This document shows, piece after piece, positions 9,271 through 17,561 of a DNA stretch of 64,000 nt. Below the pieces are notes generated by a model. It worked only from the letters and a program-made list of their open reading frames with translations, searched no databases and was not told where the DNA came from. Origin of the DNA: Burkholderiaceae bacterium (GTDB taxonomy: Bacteria; Pseudomonadota; Gammaproteobacteria; Burkholderiales; Burkholderiaceae_C); the NCBI GenBank assembly GCA_026125795.1, contig JAHCKM010000001.1, positions 1,612,001-1,676,000 on the forward strand, given 5' to 3'. Position 1 is the stretch's first letter; the number at the start of each line of letters is the position of its first letter. Both the position numbers and the translations under genes were made by a program.

Positions 9271-10065
9271 ATGAGTACGTTGGCACGTGGATTCCTTTCG
9301 TTGTTGTTCGCGTTGGTGTGGTCCTCCTCGCACGCCGCGCTGTTCGACGACGATGAAGCGCGCAAGGCCATCCTCGATCTGCGCGCGCAGCACGAGCAGT
9401 TCCGCACCAAGCAGGAAGCCGCCAACGCCGAGCTGACCAAGACCAACGCGGCGCTGATGGAACAGGTGACCCAGTTGCGGCGCAGCCTGCTCGAGCTGAA
9501 CAGCCAGATCGAGACGCTGCGCGCCGACATGGCCAAGCTGCGCGGCACCGACGAGCAGCTCGCGCGCGACATCGCCGACGTGCAGCGCAGGCAGAAAGAC
9601 ATCTCCACGGCGACGCAGACGGTCGACGACCGCATCAAGCGGCTCGAGCCGATCCGCGTGTCGAACGACGGCCGCGAGTTCATGGCCGATCCGGAGGAGA
9701 AGCGCCAGTTCGACGAGGCGCTGGCCAGCCTGCGTGGCGGCGATTTCGAGAAGGCCTCGATCCTGTTCGGCGCGTTCGTGCGTCGTTATCCGGGCAGCGG
9801 CTTCGCAGACAGCGCGCGCTTCTGGTACGGCAATGCGCTGTACGGCAAGCGCGACTACAAAGAGGCGATCCAGGTGTTTCGCACCATGGCCAACAGCGCG
9901 CCCGATCATCCGCGCGCGCCGGAGGCGCTGCTGGCCATCGCCAACTGCCAGGTGGAGTCGCGCGACATCAAGACCGCGCGCGCCACCATCGGCGAGCTGA
10001 TCAAGGTCTACCCGAAGTCCGAGGCCGCGCAGGCCGGCCGCGAAAGGCTGGCAGCGCTAAAGTAG
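9271..10065 (+). CDS. cpoB: Cell division coordinator CpoB (YbgF)
   Basis: A 264-aa periplasmic protein. It has a signal peptide (ARGFLSLLFALVWSSSHA), an N-terminal coiled coil (~residues 35-110, heptad-like LLELNSQIETLRADMAKL) and C-terminal TPR repeats (RQFDEALASLRGGDFEKA; RFWYGNALYGKRDYKEA; PEALLAIANCQVES). CpoB links PBP1B activity to Tol function during constriction. The ATG at 9271 follows GGAG; an earlier ATG at 9241 lacks such a site. As the third gene after tolB and pal it matches the normal tol order. Confidence 0.9.
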   Translation: MSTLARGFLSLLFALVWSSSHAALFDDDEARKAILDLRAQHEQFRTKQEAANAELTKTNAALMEQVTQLRRSLLELNSQIETLRADMAKLRGTDEQLARDIADVQRRQKDISTATQTVDDRIKRLEPIRVSNDGREFMADPEEKRQFDEALASLRGGDFEKASILFGAFVRRYPGSGFADSARFWYGNALYGKRDYKEAIQVFRTMANSAPDHPRAPEALLAIANCQVESRDIKTARATIGELIKVYPKSEAAQAGRERLAALK

Positions 10066-10097
10066 CGCCCCGCACGCCGCGGGCCGGGGTCGGTGTG

Positions 10098-10121
10098 ACG
10101 GCGGCGCGGGAGCGCCGCCGT
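10098..10121 (+). terminator. Strong GC hairpin after cpoB
   Basis: ACGGCGGCG/CGCCGCCGT forms a perfect 9-bp stem with a 6-base loop, 33 bases after the cpoB stop. Only TT follows, so intrinsic termination would be weak. It may instead protect a processed 3' end. Confidence 0.4.
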
Positions 10122-10176
10122 TGGCTGGTGGCGCCTCATGCGCCGCCGGCCGCGGCCTACCGATGGAGGTCGACAC

Positions 10177-11286
10177 ATGAACCGAGTGACCTTGCCGTTT
10201 CGCGCAGGCACGCGTGCGCTGGCCGCCGCGCTGCTCGGCGCGGCATCCACGGCCGCGCTGGCGGCCGAACCCGCTGCCATGATCGCCGCTGCCAAGCGCA
10301 GCCCCGCGCCGCCGTGGCCGGCGGGTGACGAGCGCGGCATGGCCAACACCCTGGGCCCGATCACGACGCAGCGCTGCGCCTGGCACATGGCGCAGCCCAG
10401 GGCGCGCGTGTACGAAGCCTCGCAGCTGCGCAGCAACACGATGCCCAAGTCGCCGTTCGCCGGCCCCGGCGGCACGTTGCCCAAGGCCACCGCCGGCGTG
10501 CCGTTCTCGGCCCATGCGTTCAACAGCGAGGTGCTGCAGGCCGAGGCCGAGCCGGGCCAGCAAGGCACGCAGCTCGATGCGCTGGGCCACTTCGCGCGCA
10601 TCAAGAACCCGTGGGACCCGAAAGGCGCGTTCCCGGCCGACGAGGCGGTGTACTACGGCGGCTTCACGCAGAAGGACGTGAAGCCCACGCCCGATTCGCC
10701 GTTGCTCAAGCTCGGCATCGACAAGATGCCGCCGCTGATCACGACCGCGGTGCTGCTCGACGCGCGTGCGTTCGTCGGTAAGGGCCAGGCGATGGCCGAC
10801 GGCCAGATCGTCACGGCGGCGCACGTGCAGGGCATGCTGAAGGCGCAAGGGCTTGACAAGCGCGGCATCCTGCCCGGCGACATGGTGTGGATCCACACCG
10901 GCTGGAGCGAGCGCTGGAAGGATCCGGCCGAGGACAACGGCTACTACGCGATGGCCCCCGGTCTGGCGGTCGATGCGGCGCAGTGGCTGGCGGGCAAGCG
11001 CATCGTTGCGATTGGTCTCGACACGCCGTTCATCGATGCGGTGGCCGGCGGCATGTTGCAGGGCAAGGCGCCGCCGGCACCGGGCACGCCGCCCGGCCTG
11101 CCGTTTGCAATCCACCACCACATGCTGACCGAGTTCGGCATCCATCACCTCGAGAACATGAACCTCGCGGCGATGGCGAACGACAAGGTCTGGACCTCGT
11201 GCGCCATGGTGCTGCCGCCGCGCGACAAGGGCGCGGCCGGCGCGGCGATCCGCCCGGTGGCCATCGGCGTGCCCAATCAGCGCTGA
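10177..11286 (+). CDS. Secreted cyclase-family (kynurenine-formamidase-like) hydrolase
   Basis: A 369-aa protein with a signal peptide ending ALAAEP (~residue 31), so probably periplasmic. The cyclase-family metal motif appears as QGTQLDALGHF (129-139), a variant of HxGTHxDxxxH with Gln where the first His usually stands. Other family hallmarks are LPGDMVWIHTGW and IVAIGLDTPFIDA. Relatives hydrolyse cyclic amides, esters or formyl-kynurenine; the substrate here is unknown. ATG at 10177 sits 8 bases after GGAGG. The sulfur transporter gene follows 27 bases later on the same strand. Confidence 0.75.
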   Translation: MNRVTLPFRAGTRALAAALLGAASTAALAAEPAAMIAAAKRSPAPPWPAGDERGMANTLGPITTQRCAWHMAQPRARVYEASQLRSNTMPKSPFAGPGGTLPKATAGVPFSAHAFNSEVLQAEAEPGQQGTQLDALGHFARIKNPWDPKGAFPADEAVYYGGFTQKDVKPTPDSPLLKLGIDKMPPLITTAVLLDARAFVGKGQAMADGQIVTAAHVQGMLKAQGLDKRGILPGDMVWIHTGWSERWKDPAEDNGYYAMAPGLAVDAAQWLAGKRIVAIGLDTPFIDAVAGGMLQGKAPPAPGTPPGLPFAIHHHMLTEFGIHHLENMNLAAMANDKVWTSCAMVLPPRDKGAAGAAIRPVAIGVPNQR

Positions 11287-11313
11287 CCCGAATCCGTACA
11301 TCCGAATCCGCAC

Positions 11314-12429
11314 ATGCAAGACGCCCAGATCCACGCGCTGACCACGCAGGTGCTGTGGATCTGCTTCGTGCTGGCCGTGGTGTTCGGCGCGGTGGCGCAG
11401 CGCACGCATTTCTGCACCATGGGCGCCGTGGCCGACATCGTCAACATGGGCGACTGGTCGCGCATGCGCATGTGGGCGCTCGCCGCCGGCGTGGCGATCG
11501 TCGGCTTCAACGCGATGGTGGCGCTCGGCTGGCTCGAGGCGGGCGATTCGATCTACGCCACACCCAAGTTCGTCTGGCTCAGCAACGCGCTCGGCGGATT
11601 GATGTTCGGCTTTGGCATGGTGCTGGCCTCGGGTTGCGGCAGCAAGACGCTGGTGCGGCTGGGCGCCGGCAACCTGAAATCGCTGCTGGTGTTCATCGTG
11701 CTCGGCCTGGCCGCGTTCGCCACGCTCAAGGGCGTGACCGCGGTGTGGCGCGTGGCCACGGTCGATCGCGCGGCGCTCACGCTGCCGGCGGGGCAAGACC
11801 TGCCGTCGCTGCTGGCCGGCGCCATCGGCGTGGCGCGGCCTGCACTGGCGCTGGGGCTCGGCCTCATCGTGGGCGGCGCGTTGCTCGTGTGGGCGCTGGC
11901 GCGGCCCGAGGGACGCAGCGGCGAGACGTTGCTCGGCGGTGTGGCCACCGGCGCGGTGATCGCCGCCGTGTGGTGGGCCTCGGGGCGCCTGGGCCATGTG
12001 GCCGAACACCCGCAGACGCTGGAGGAGGCATTTCTCGCCACCAACTCGCAGCGCATGGAGTCGCTGAGCTTCGTCTCGCCGATCGCCTACACGATCGACT
12101 GGCTGCTGTTCTTCAGCGACACCACCAAGGTGCTGACGCTCGGCATCGTCACCACGGTGGGCGTGGTGCTTGGCAGCGCGCTGGTCGCATTGGCCACGCG
12201 CACGTTCCGCTGGGAGGGCTTCGGCGGCGTGGAAGACACGGCCAACCACATGGTGGGCGCGGTGCTGATGGGCGTGGGCGGTGTCACCGCGCTCGGCTGC
12301 ACGATCGGGCAGGGTCTGTCGGGGCTCTCGACCCTGTCGCTCGGCAGCGTGGTGGCGCTGGCCGGCATCCTGCTCGGCGCCGTGCTGGCGTTGCGCTACC
12401 AAGTCTGGCGACTCGAACGCACGGCCTGA
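11314..12429 (+). CDS. YeeE/YedE family sulfur-compound transporter
   Basis: A 371-aa membrane protein with ~9-10 hydrophobic helices and two pseudo-repeats. The repeats carry the family cysteine motifs RTHFCTMGAVADI near 30, LASGCGSKTLVRLGAGNLKS near 110, and LGCTIGQGLSGLSTL near 330. YeeE homologues pass thiosulfate through such conserved cysteines; others move selenium or sulfur compounds. It lies 27 bases after the cyclase gene, and its stop shares one base with the tcdA start (TGATG), so the two are translationally linked. A link between sulfur import and tRNA modification is not established. Confidence 0.85.
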   Translation: MQDAQIHALTTQVLWICFVLAVVFGAVAQRTHFCTMGAVADIVNMGDWSRMRMWALAAGVAIVGFNAMVALGWLEAGDSIYATPKFVWLSNALGGLMFGFGMVLASGCGSKTLVRLGAGNLKSLLVFIVLGLAAFATLKGVTAVWRVATVDRAALTLPAGQDLPSLLAGAIGVARPALALGLGLIVGGALLVWALARPEGRSGETLLGGVATGAVIAAVWWASGRLGHVAEHPQTLEEAFLATNSQRMESLSFVSPIAYTIDWLLFFSDTTKVLTLGIVTTVGVVLGSALVALATRTFRWEGFGGVEDTANHMVGAVLMGVGGVTALGCTIGQGLSGLSTLSLGSVVALAGILLGAVLALRYQVWRLERTA

Positions 12430-13238
12430 TGGACGCGCCTGCTGCATCGATCGGCACAAACGCCGAGGCCGATCTCGAGCGCCGCTTCGGTGGCCTGCGC
12501 CGCCTGTACGGCGATGCCGGTTATGCGCGCGTGCGTGCGGCGCGCATCGCGGTGGTGGGCCTGGGCGGCGTCGGCTCGTGGGCGGTGGAGGCGCTGGCGC
12601 GTTGCGGTGTGGCCGCGCTCACGCTGATCGACCTGGACCATGTGGCCGAGTCCAACGTCAACAGGCAGTTGCAGGCCACCACGCCCACGCTTGGCATGGC
12701 CAAGCCGCTGGCGCTCCAGCAGCGCATTGCCGACATCCACCCGGGCTGCGTGGTGCACGCCGTGGAGGCCTTTGCCGAGCCCGACAACTGGCCGCAACTG
12801 CTGCCCGCGCCGGTGGATGCGGTGATCGACGCGTGCGACATGGTGCGCGCAAAAGCCGCGATCGCCTCGTGGGCCCTGGCGGCGCAAGTGCCGTTGGTGT
12901 GCGCCGGCGCAGCCGGCGGCAAACGTGCACCGCAGCGCGTGGAGGTGGCCGACCTTGCCGACGCCACGCACGACCCGCTGCTCGCCGCGTTGCGCCAGCG
13001 CCTGCGCAAGGCCGGCGCGCCGCGCAGCGGCAAGATCGGCGTGCGTTGCGTGTTCTCGCGCGAGGCGGTGCTCAAGCCCGACGCCGCGGGTTGCGCCATC
13101 GACGACGAGCCGATCGACGGCAGCCTCAACTGCAGCGGCTACGGCTCGAGCGTGGCCGTGACCGCGACCTTCGGCATGGTGGCCGCGGGCGACGCGATCA
13201 ACACGCTGGTGCACGCCCGACGAGAAAGCCGTCGGTAG
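12429..13238 (+). CDS. tcdA: tRNA threonylcarbamoyladenosine dehydratase TcdA
   Basis: A 269-aa E1-like (ThiF/MoeB) enzyme. It has the ATP-binding GLGGVGS at residues 44-50, LIDLDHVAESNVNRQ, a catalytic-type Cys in IDACDMVRAK, and the TcdA-type C-terminus with RSGKIGVRCVFSREA and NCSGYGSSV. TcdA (CsdL) cyclises t6A37 to ct6A in tRNAs reading ANN codons. The ATG overlaps the upstream stop by one base. It is followed within 32 bases by two tRNA-Lys genes, whose products are expected substrates. Confidence 0.9.
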   Translation: MDAPAASIGTNAEADLERRFGGLRRLYGDAGYARVRAARIAVVGLGGVGSWAVEALARCGVAALTLIDLDHVAESNVNRQLQATTPTLGMAKPLALQQRIADIHPGCVVHAVEAFAEPDNWPQLLPAPVDAVIDACDMVRAKAAIASWALAAQVPLVCAGAAGGKRAPQRVEVADLADATHDPLLAALRQRLRKAGAPRSGKIGVRCVFSREAVLKPDAAGCAIDDEPIDGSLNCSGYGSSVAVTATFGMVAAGDAINTLVHARRESRR

Positions 13239-13247
13239 CCCGGTGAT

Positions 13248-13253
13248 AGAATG
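13248..13253 (+). promoter_or_regulatory. Possible tRNA-Lys promoter -10 box
   Basis: TAGAAT followed by the GC-rich stretch GCGCGGC lies ~17 bases before the first tRNA. A GC discriminator is typical of stable-RNA promoters. No clear -35 box is seen inside the tcdA end. Confidence 0.4.
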
Positions 13254-13269
13254 CGCGGCTCTGCCCCCG

Positions 13270-13345
13270 GGGTCGTTAGCTCAGTCGGTAGAGCAGCGGA
13301 CTTTTAATCCGTTGGTCGCAGGTTCGAATCCTGCACGACCCACCA
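13270..13345 (+). tRNA. tRNA-Lys (anticodon TTT)
   Basis: A 76-base cloverleaf with encoded CCA. The acceptor stem is GGGTCGT/ACGACCC, the D arm contains AGCTCAGTCGGTAGAGC, the anticodon loop CTTTTAA gives TTT, and the T arm contains GGTTCGAATCC. A37 is present for t6A/ct6A. Confidence 0.97.
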
Positions 13346-13381
13346 TCGGATGCACAGTCCGACGGATCGCGTCAGACAACA

Positions 13382-13457
13382 GGGCTCTTAGCTCAGCTGG
13401 TAGAGCAGCGGACTCTTAATCCGTTGGTCGTAGGTTCGAATCCTACAGGGCCCACCA
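13382..13457 (+). tRNA. tRNA-Lys (anticodon CTT)
   Basis: A 76-base cloverleaf with encoded CCA, 36 bases after the first. The acceptor stem is GGGCTCT/AGGGCCC (one T-G pair) and the anticodon loop CTCTTAA gives CTT. It differs from the first gene mainly in the acceptor stem, D loop, wobble base and a compensated T-stem pair, consistent with an old tandem duplication. Confidence 0.97.
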
Positions 13458-13466
13458 GACAGCAAG

Positions 13467-13500
13467 AGGGTCAGCGAGCGAGTAGCCGCTGACCCTTCTT
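13467..13500 (+). terminator. Rho-independent terminator of the tRNA-Lys transcript
   Basis: AGGGTCAGCG/CGCTGACCCT forms a perfect 10-bp stem with a 10-base loop, followed by TCTTCGTT. It begins 9 bases after the second tRNA. Confidence 0.75.
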
Positions 13501-13776
13501 CGTTCGTGACGCCTGATCCTGCTGGTTGATGGACGTACGCGGTGATCTCCCTCGCCACCCCCGCGAGTCCCCCTCCATGGCAAGACCAGCGGCAGACGCA
13601 AAGGCGCGGTGAGCGACGACCGATTGAATCACACGGAGCCGCCTCACCTGCGGCATTCTTCTCATGTCCACCGGAAGACGAGATAGGCAGGAACACAACA
13701 GGTGACGGCCGGCGGCCCTTGCTGCGCTGCGTTGTTCGGCGGGTGGCGATGCCGGTACCCCGAACGGGCGCGCCGG
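13501..13776. other. Non-coding gap after the tRNA genes
   Basis: I find no convincing gene, integrase remnant or tRNA-end duplicate between the tRNA terminator and the end of mtfA. Short open frames here have no recognisable product. Confidence 0.5.
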
Positions 13777-14604
13777 CTACCAGGACGCCGGGTCCACTCG
13801 ATAGCAGCGCTTGAGCTGCTCGTACAGCGCGGGTCGCTCGGTGGCCAGTGCGGTGGGCCGCTCGAAGAAGAGCTCGGTCGTGACGGCAAAGAATTCGGCC
13901 GGGTTGGTGGCCCCGTAGGGATCGACGACGCCTGGCTGCGCGTGGGCCAGGCGGTCGCGCAGCGCGCCGAACTCCTGGTTCATCACGCGCGCCCATTCCC
14001 GCTGCATCGCGCCGCGTCCGACGTAGGGCGCGCCGTTGGCGGCACCGGTGTCCTGATCGAGCTGGTGCGCAAACTCGTGCATCACGACGTTGGCGCCGTC
14101 GTGCGGGTCGGCCGCACCGTCGAGCACCGCGTCCCAGGCCACGATCACCTGGCCGCGTTGCCAGCTCTCGCCGGCCAACACGTCGCGCGCCTCGTGCACC
14201 ACGCCGTCGGCGCTCACCTGCGCACGCGGCACGGCAAAGCGGCCCGGATAGACCAGCACCTCGCGCAGGTTGCCGAACGAGCCGCCACGGCCCAGCAGCA
14301 GGAACGCGGCCTGCGCGGCGATCGTCACGCGCATCTCGTCGCTCACCTCCAGGCCCGCGCAGCCAATGAACGGCACCTCGGCCAACAGCACCTGGATGTG
14401 CTTCTTCAAGCGCAGCTGCTGCGCGGCGGGCAACTCGCGCGCGGCCGGCACGCGCCGGCGCAGGATGTCGCGCCATTCGGCCGGAAACGGCCGGCGCGTG
14501 ATGCGCTGCCGGTGCCACAGGCGCGCCAGCGTCGGGCCCCCCAGCGCCGCGGCCACCGCGACCACCGCGACGATGACGAACCCGGCGGCGATCAGCGCAT
14601 CCAC
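13777..14604 (-). CDS. mtfA: Zinc-dependent peptidase MtfA
   Basis: A 275-aa M90-family peptidase with an N-terminal hydrophobic helix (AAGFVIVAVVAVAAAL). The zinc motif HEFAH is at residues 176-180, followed by the third-ligand region NPAEFFAVTTELFF. MtfA of E. coli is a cytosolic gluzincin that binds the repressor Mlc. The N-terminal helix is shared with many proteobacterial members. The length fits the family. It stands alone, convergent with the tRNA genes and divergent from the stress-protein gene. Confidence 0.85.
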   Translation of the reverse strand: MDALIAAGFVIVAVVAVAAALGGPTLARLWHRQRITRRPFPAEWRDILRRRVPAARELPAAQQLRLKKHIQVLLAEVPFIGCAGLEVSDEMRVTIAAQAAFLLLGRGGSFGNLREVLVYPGRFAVPRAQVSADGVVHEARDVLAGESWQRGQVIVAWDAVLDGAADPHDGANVVMHEFAHQLDQDTGAANGAPYVGRGAMQREWARVMNQEFGALRDRLAHAQPGVVDPYGATNPAEFFAVTTELFFERPTALATERPALYEQLKRCYRVDPASW

Positions 14605-14858
14605 CGGCCTGATGTGGGCCGGGCCGCGGCGGATTTCAACCCCGCGGTCGGCTCGTCACGCGGGCGAACGTGACAAGCGTTTCCCCAAAGCGCGCACCTG
14701 AACCGCAGATCTCTCAGATGGCATGGCGACCGGTGATCACCGCCGACAGCCGAGTGCCCGGGGACGAGCGCCTCGTCCATGCATCGGCTGCAGAGCCAGT
14801 GGGGGTGTTGCCGGTACGCCATCATGCGACACCCGAGGCATTGACAGCGAGGTGAACC

Positions 14859-15764
14859 ATGGCAGCCATGCGGGACCTGGTGGTCCATGTCAACGACGAG
14901 GCGGTGTCGAGCCATGCTTTGGAGCTGGCGGCATCGTTGACTGCTGGACTGGGCGCCAGCCTCACGGCCATCCTGGCGGCGGCGCCGGTGAATGCCGGGG
15001 TGGGTCTCAGCGCGCAGACGGCGTCGCTGGCGCAGCAACTCGTGCAAGAGCAGCGGGCGTCGCTGCTCGGCATCGGCGAGCGCCTCGTGGCCGGCGCGCG
15101 GCAACGCCACGCCGTGGCCGTTGAACTGCAGATTGCCGATGGCGATCCGGTCGATGTGCTGCAGGCGCGTGCCCGCACGGCCGATCTGCTGATCACGTCG
15201 CAGCGTGATCCGGCGGGTGATGGCGGACTGTCGACCGGCCAGGCCGCGCGGCTGCTGGTCGGCTCCGCGTGTCCGGTGCTGTCGGTGCCCTACATCGGGT
15301 GGGCCGCCGACGGCGCTGTGCCTTCTCCAGCGAGTCCCTTGCGTCGAGCTCTGGTGGCCTGGTCCGACACCCGGGAAAGTGCGCGCGCGGTGCGCGATGC
15401 CCTGCCGCTGCTGGCGCGCGCCGAGCAGGTCGAGCTGGTCAGCTTCGCGCATGGCCATCAAGGGGACGTGCCGTCGCGCCAAGCATCGCTGCAGCGGGTG
15501 GCGGACTACCTTGGAAGGCATGGCGTGCGGGCGAAGACGACCGCGTTGAGCCAGGCCGAACCCTCGGTGGGTGAGCGCATGCGGCGTGGCTGGGTGCCGG
15601 ACGTGGCCGTGGCCGAGGCCCTGTTGTCGCACGCGGCGGACATGAACGCTGACTTCATCGTGATGGGAGGCTATGGCCACTCGCGCTTGTGGGAGCTGGT
15701 GCTGGGCGGGGTCACGCGCACGATGCTCGAGACCATGACGGTTCCGGTGCTGATGTCGCACTGA
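14859..15764 (+). CDS. Universal stress protein, two-domain UspA type
   Basis: A 301-aa protein of two Usp-like domains. The C-terminal domain (~150-301) keeps the nucleotide-binding signature as GGYGHSRLWELVLGG. The N-terminal copy (DLLITSQRDPAG, LLVGSACPVLSVPY) has lost the full glycine motif. Usp proteins are cytoplasmic and induced by starvation and stress; many bind ATP. The ATG at 14859 has GAGGTGAACC just before it. It is convergent with DUF2062 and sits among other stress-related genes. The 254 bases upstream show no clear promoter. Confidence 0.85.
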   Translation: MAAMRDLVVHVNDEAVSSHALELAASLTAGLGASLTAILAAAPVNAGVGLSAQTASLAQQLVQEQRASLLGIGERLVAGARQRHAVAVELQIADGDPVDVLQARARTADLLITSQRDPAGDGGLSTGQAARLLVGSACPVLSVPYIGWAADGAVPSPASPLRRALVAWSDTRESARAVRDALPLLARAEQVELVSFAHGHQGDVPSRQASLQRVADYLGRHGVRAKTTALSQAEPSVGERMRRGWVPDVAVAEALLSHAADMNADFIVMGGYGHSRLWELVLGGVTRTMLETMTVPVLMSH

Positions 15765-15846
15765 TGCGATTGCCCGCACGACGACCGCTGGCGGTGCTGC
15801 CCGGTACGTTCGGAAGCTCTTGAGAGCCCGAACCCGTCCCTGGTCC

Positions 15847-16380
15847 TCAGCGCCGCCGCCGATGCCGCTTCCACAACACCGACAGCTTCCAGACCGCCGA
15901 GACCAGAAAGTACGTCGCGATGCCGACGGCGGTCGCCAGAATCGCCAACCCGAGAAGGAGCGGTTTGCCGACGCCGAGGATGCGCCTCGTGGCCCGCTCC
16001 CACCAGCTTTCGTCGGCAGGGACATCCTCATCAGCGGCGGGGGGAAGGCGCGGCGCTTCGGCCGGGTCGCCGAGGATGGTGCTGCCGATGCGCCAAGCGG
16101 CGTAGTAGATCGGACCGAAGGTCAATGGGTTGGTCACCAGCGTGCTGGCCACCGCGGCTGGAACGTTGGCGCGCAGCGCCACTGCGGCCGCCGCGCTCAG
16201 CGGGATCTGTGCCAGCGGGACGAGCAGGCCGAAGAAAAAGCCCAGAGCCATGCCGAGCGCGAGCCCGCGCCGGCTCATGTGCCACAGCCGCGGGTGATGG
16301 AGCGTGGGTCCGAGCCAGCGCAGCCATCGGTTGGATCGGATGGCTTCGGCGCTGGGCAGCCAGTCGCGCAGTCTCTTCAT
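15847..16380 (-). CDS. DUF2062 domain membrane protein
   Basis: A 177-aa protein matching DUF2062. It has RRGLALGMALGFFFGLLVP as first membrane helix, then PLAQIPLSAAAAVALRANVP, the conserved TNPLTFGPIYYAAWRIG, and a C-terminal helix (LLLGLAILATAVGIATYFLV) ending in a basic tail. The function is unknown; members are inner-membrane proteins. The start at 16380 (MKRLRDWLP) is chosen over a GC-poor extension by two codons. It lies 21 bases downstream of the NhaR-like gene on the same strand and is probably cotranscribed with it. Confidence 0.8.
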   Translation of the reverse strand: MKRLRDWLPSAEAIRSNRWLRWLGPTLHHPRLWHMSRRGLALGMALGFFFGLLVPLAQIPLSAAAAVALRANVPAAVASTLVTNPLTFGPIYYAAWRIGSTILGDPAEAPRLPPAADEDVPADESWWERATRRILGVGKPLLLGLAILATAVGIATYFLVSAVWKLSVLWKRHRRRR

Positions 16381-16401
16381 GCACAACGTCTTCGGACGGC
16401 G

Positions 16402-17358
16402 TCAGCGGCGGGCCTCACGCCGCCGTGCGGCGCGAGCCGGCCTCGCGTGCGCCTCGGGCCGGAACAGCTCACCGCGGGCTGCACGGGTGATGGCCAGCAG
16501 GCACGGATGGGTGATGCGGCGCTCGACGGAGATGGCGTAGAACTGTTCCTCGACCTCATCGATGGTGCCCACGTGCTCCACCTGCAGCCGCGACTCGATC
16601 TCGTGGGTCAGCACCTGCGGGCCGAGCAGGTAGCCCACGCCCTGGCGGCCGAACTCCTGCGCCAGCGCGCTGTCGTCAAACTCGGCGACGATGCGCGGGC
16701 GCAGCGCCTGCGACTTGAACCAAGTGCGCAGCCGCTGCCCGGCCGCCGAGTCCTCGCCAGGCATCAGCAGCGGTGCGCCGTTCAGGCACTCGGGGAAGGG
16801 CTTGCGCGAGCGCGGCTTCATGGCCCGGGCCGCGAAAACGGCGATGCGCGAGCTGCCAAGGCGGTGGCTGAAGGCCTTCACGCTGACCGAGGGCGGCAGC
16901 GGCGCGTCGGCGATCACCAGATCAAGTCTATGCAACGCCAGCTCTGACAACAGACGCTCGAGACGCCACTCCCTGCACACGATGCGCAGGGGCTGGTCGA
17001 TCGTCAAGGCCGGCTGGACGAGGTGAAAGGCGATCGACTTGGGCACCACGTCGGCCACCCCGACGCGGAACTCCAGCGTCCGACCTTGCCGTGTCTTCTC
17101 CCGCACCGCGGCTTCGAGCTCGGAGCCGAGCGAGAAGATCTCCTGTGCGTAGCCCAACGCGAGCTGTCCCGTTTCGGTGAGCACCAGGCGTCGGCCGACC
17201 TTGTCGAACAGCGGACCGCCCAGGCGTTCGGCCAGCAGCTGGATCTGCCCGCTGATGGTCTGTGGGGTCAGGTGCAACTGGCGGCTGGCCGCCGCCACGC
17301 TACCGGTTTCAGCCACCTGCATGAAGTAATGAAGGTGCTTGTAGTTCATGCTTGTCAT
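16402..17358 (-). CDS. LysR-family regulator, NhaR-like
   Basis: A 318-aa LysR-type protein. The N-terminal helix-turn-helix has the NhaR-style opening MNYKHLHYFMQVAETGSVAA and HLTPQTISGQIQLLAERLG; the effector domain follows, with a basic Arg/Ala-rich tail. NhaR proteins answer to sodium or alkaline stress in enterobacteria; the ligand here is unknown. ATG at 17358 is preferred (GAAGAAA upstream); ATG at 17349 is possible. The frame stays open further upstream, but that part is unlike LysR proteins. It is divergent from the Bax-inhibitor-like gene, which it may control. Confidence 0.85.
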   Translation of the reverse strand: MTSMNYKHLHYFMQVAETGSVAAASRQLHLTPQTISGQIQLLAERLGGPLFDKVGRRLVLTETGQLALGYAQEIFSLGSELEAAVREKTRQGRTLEFRVGVADVVPKSIAFHLVQPALTIDQPLRIVCREWRLERLLSELALHRLDLVIADAPLPPSVSVKAFSHRLGSSRIAVFAARAMKPRSRKPFPECLNGAPLLMPGEDSAAGQRLRTWFKSQALRPRIVAEFDDSALAQEFGRQGVGYLLGPQVLTHEIESRLQVEHVGTIDEVEEQFYAISVERRITHPCLLAITRAARGELFRPEAHARPARAARRREARR

Positions 17359-17455
17359 CAGATTTCTTCGAACCAACGCCCGCGATCGATCGAGCTTACG
17401 CCGCTGTGCTCGGGTTTTGCGAGACGGGACTCGAACGCGATTGGGATCGTGGCGA

Positions 17456-17486
17456 TTGACATCAGAAATATGCGATGGATTACAAC
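17456..17486 (+). promoter_or_regulatory. Candidate promoter of the Bax-inhibitor-like gene
   Basis: TTGACA (17456-17461) is a perfect -35 hexamer. ATTACA (17479-17484, spacer 17) or TACAAC (17481-17486, spacer 19) can serve as -10. It lies ~80 bases before the start, in an unusually AT-rich divergent gap next to the LysR gene. Confidence 0.5.
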
Positions 17487-17561
17487 GAAACATTCGGATT
17501 TACGAGGGTTTGTTCGATGCCTACAGTCCCATCGCCACACAACACAGAAGGAAACCCAGCC

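Noticed and set aside
13270-13776. tRNA-Lys as an integration site for a mobile element
   Set aside because: No integrase, no second copy of the tRNA 3' end and no foreign-looking cargo follow; mtfA is a core gene.
13388-14518. Long minus-strand open frame ending in CRIRTYDQRIKSPLLYQLS
   Set aside because: The tail is the reverse translation of the tRNA-Lys gene, a known false protein. The rest lies antisense or out of frame over mtfA.
14841-14846. TTGACA as a promoter for the universal stress gene
   Set aside because: It lies 13 bases before the start codon, so transcription would begin inside the gene; the bases around it form the ribosome site.
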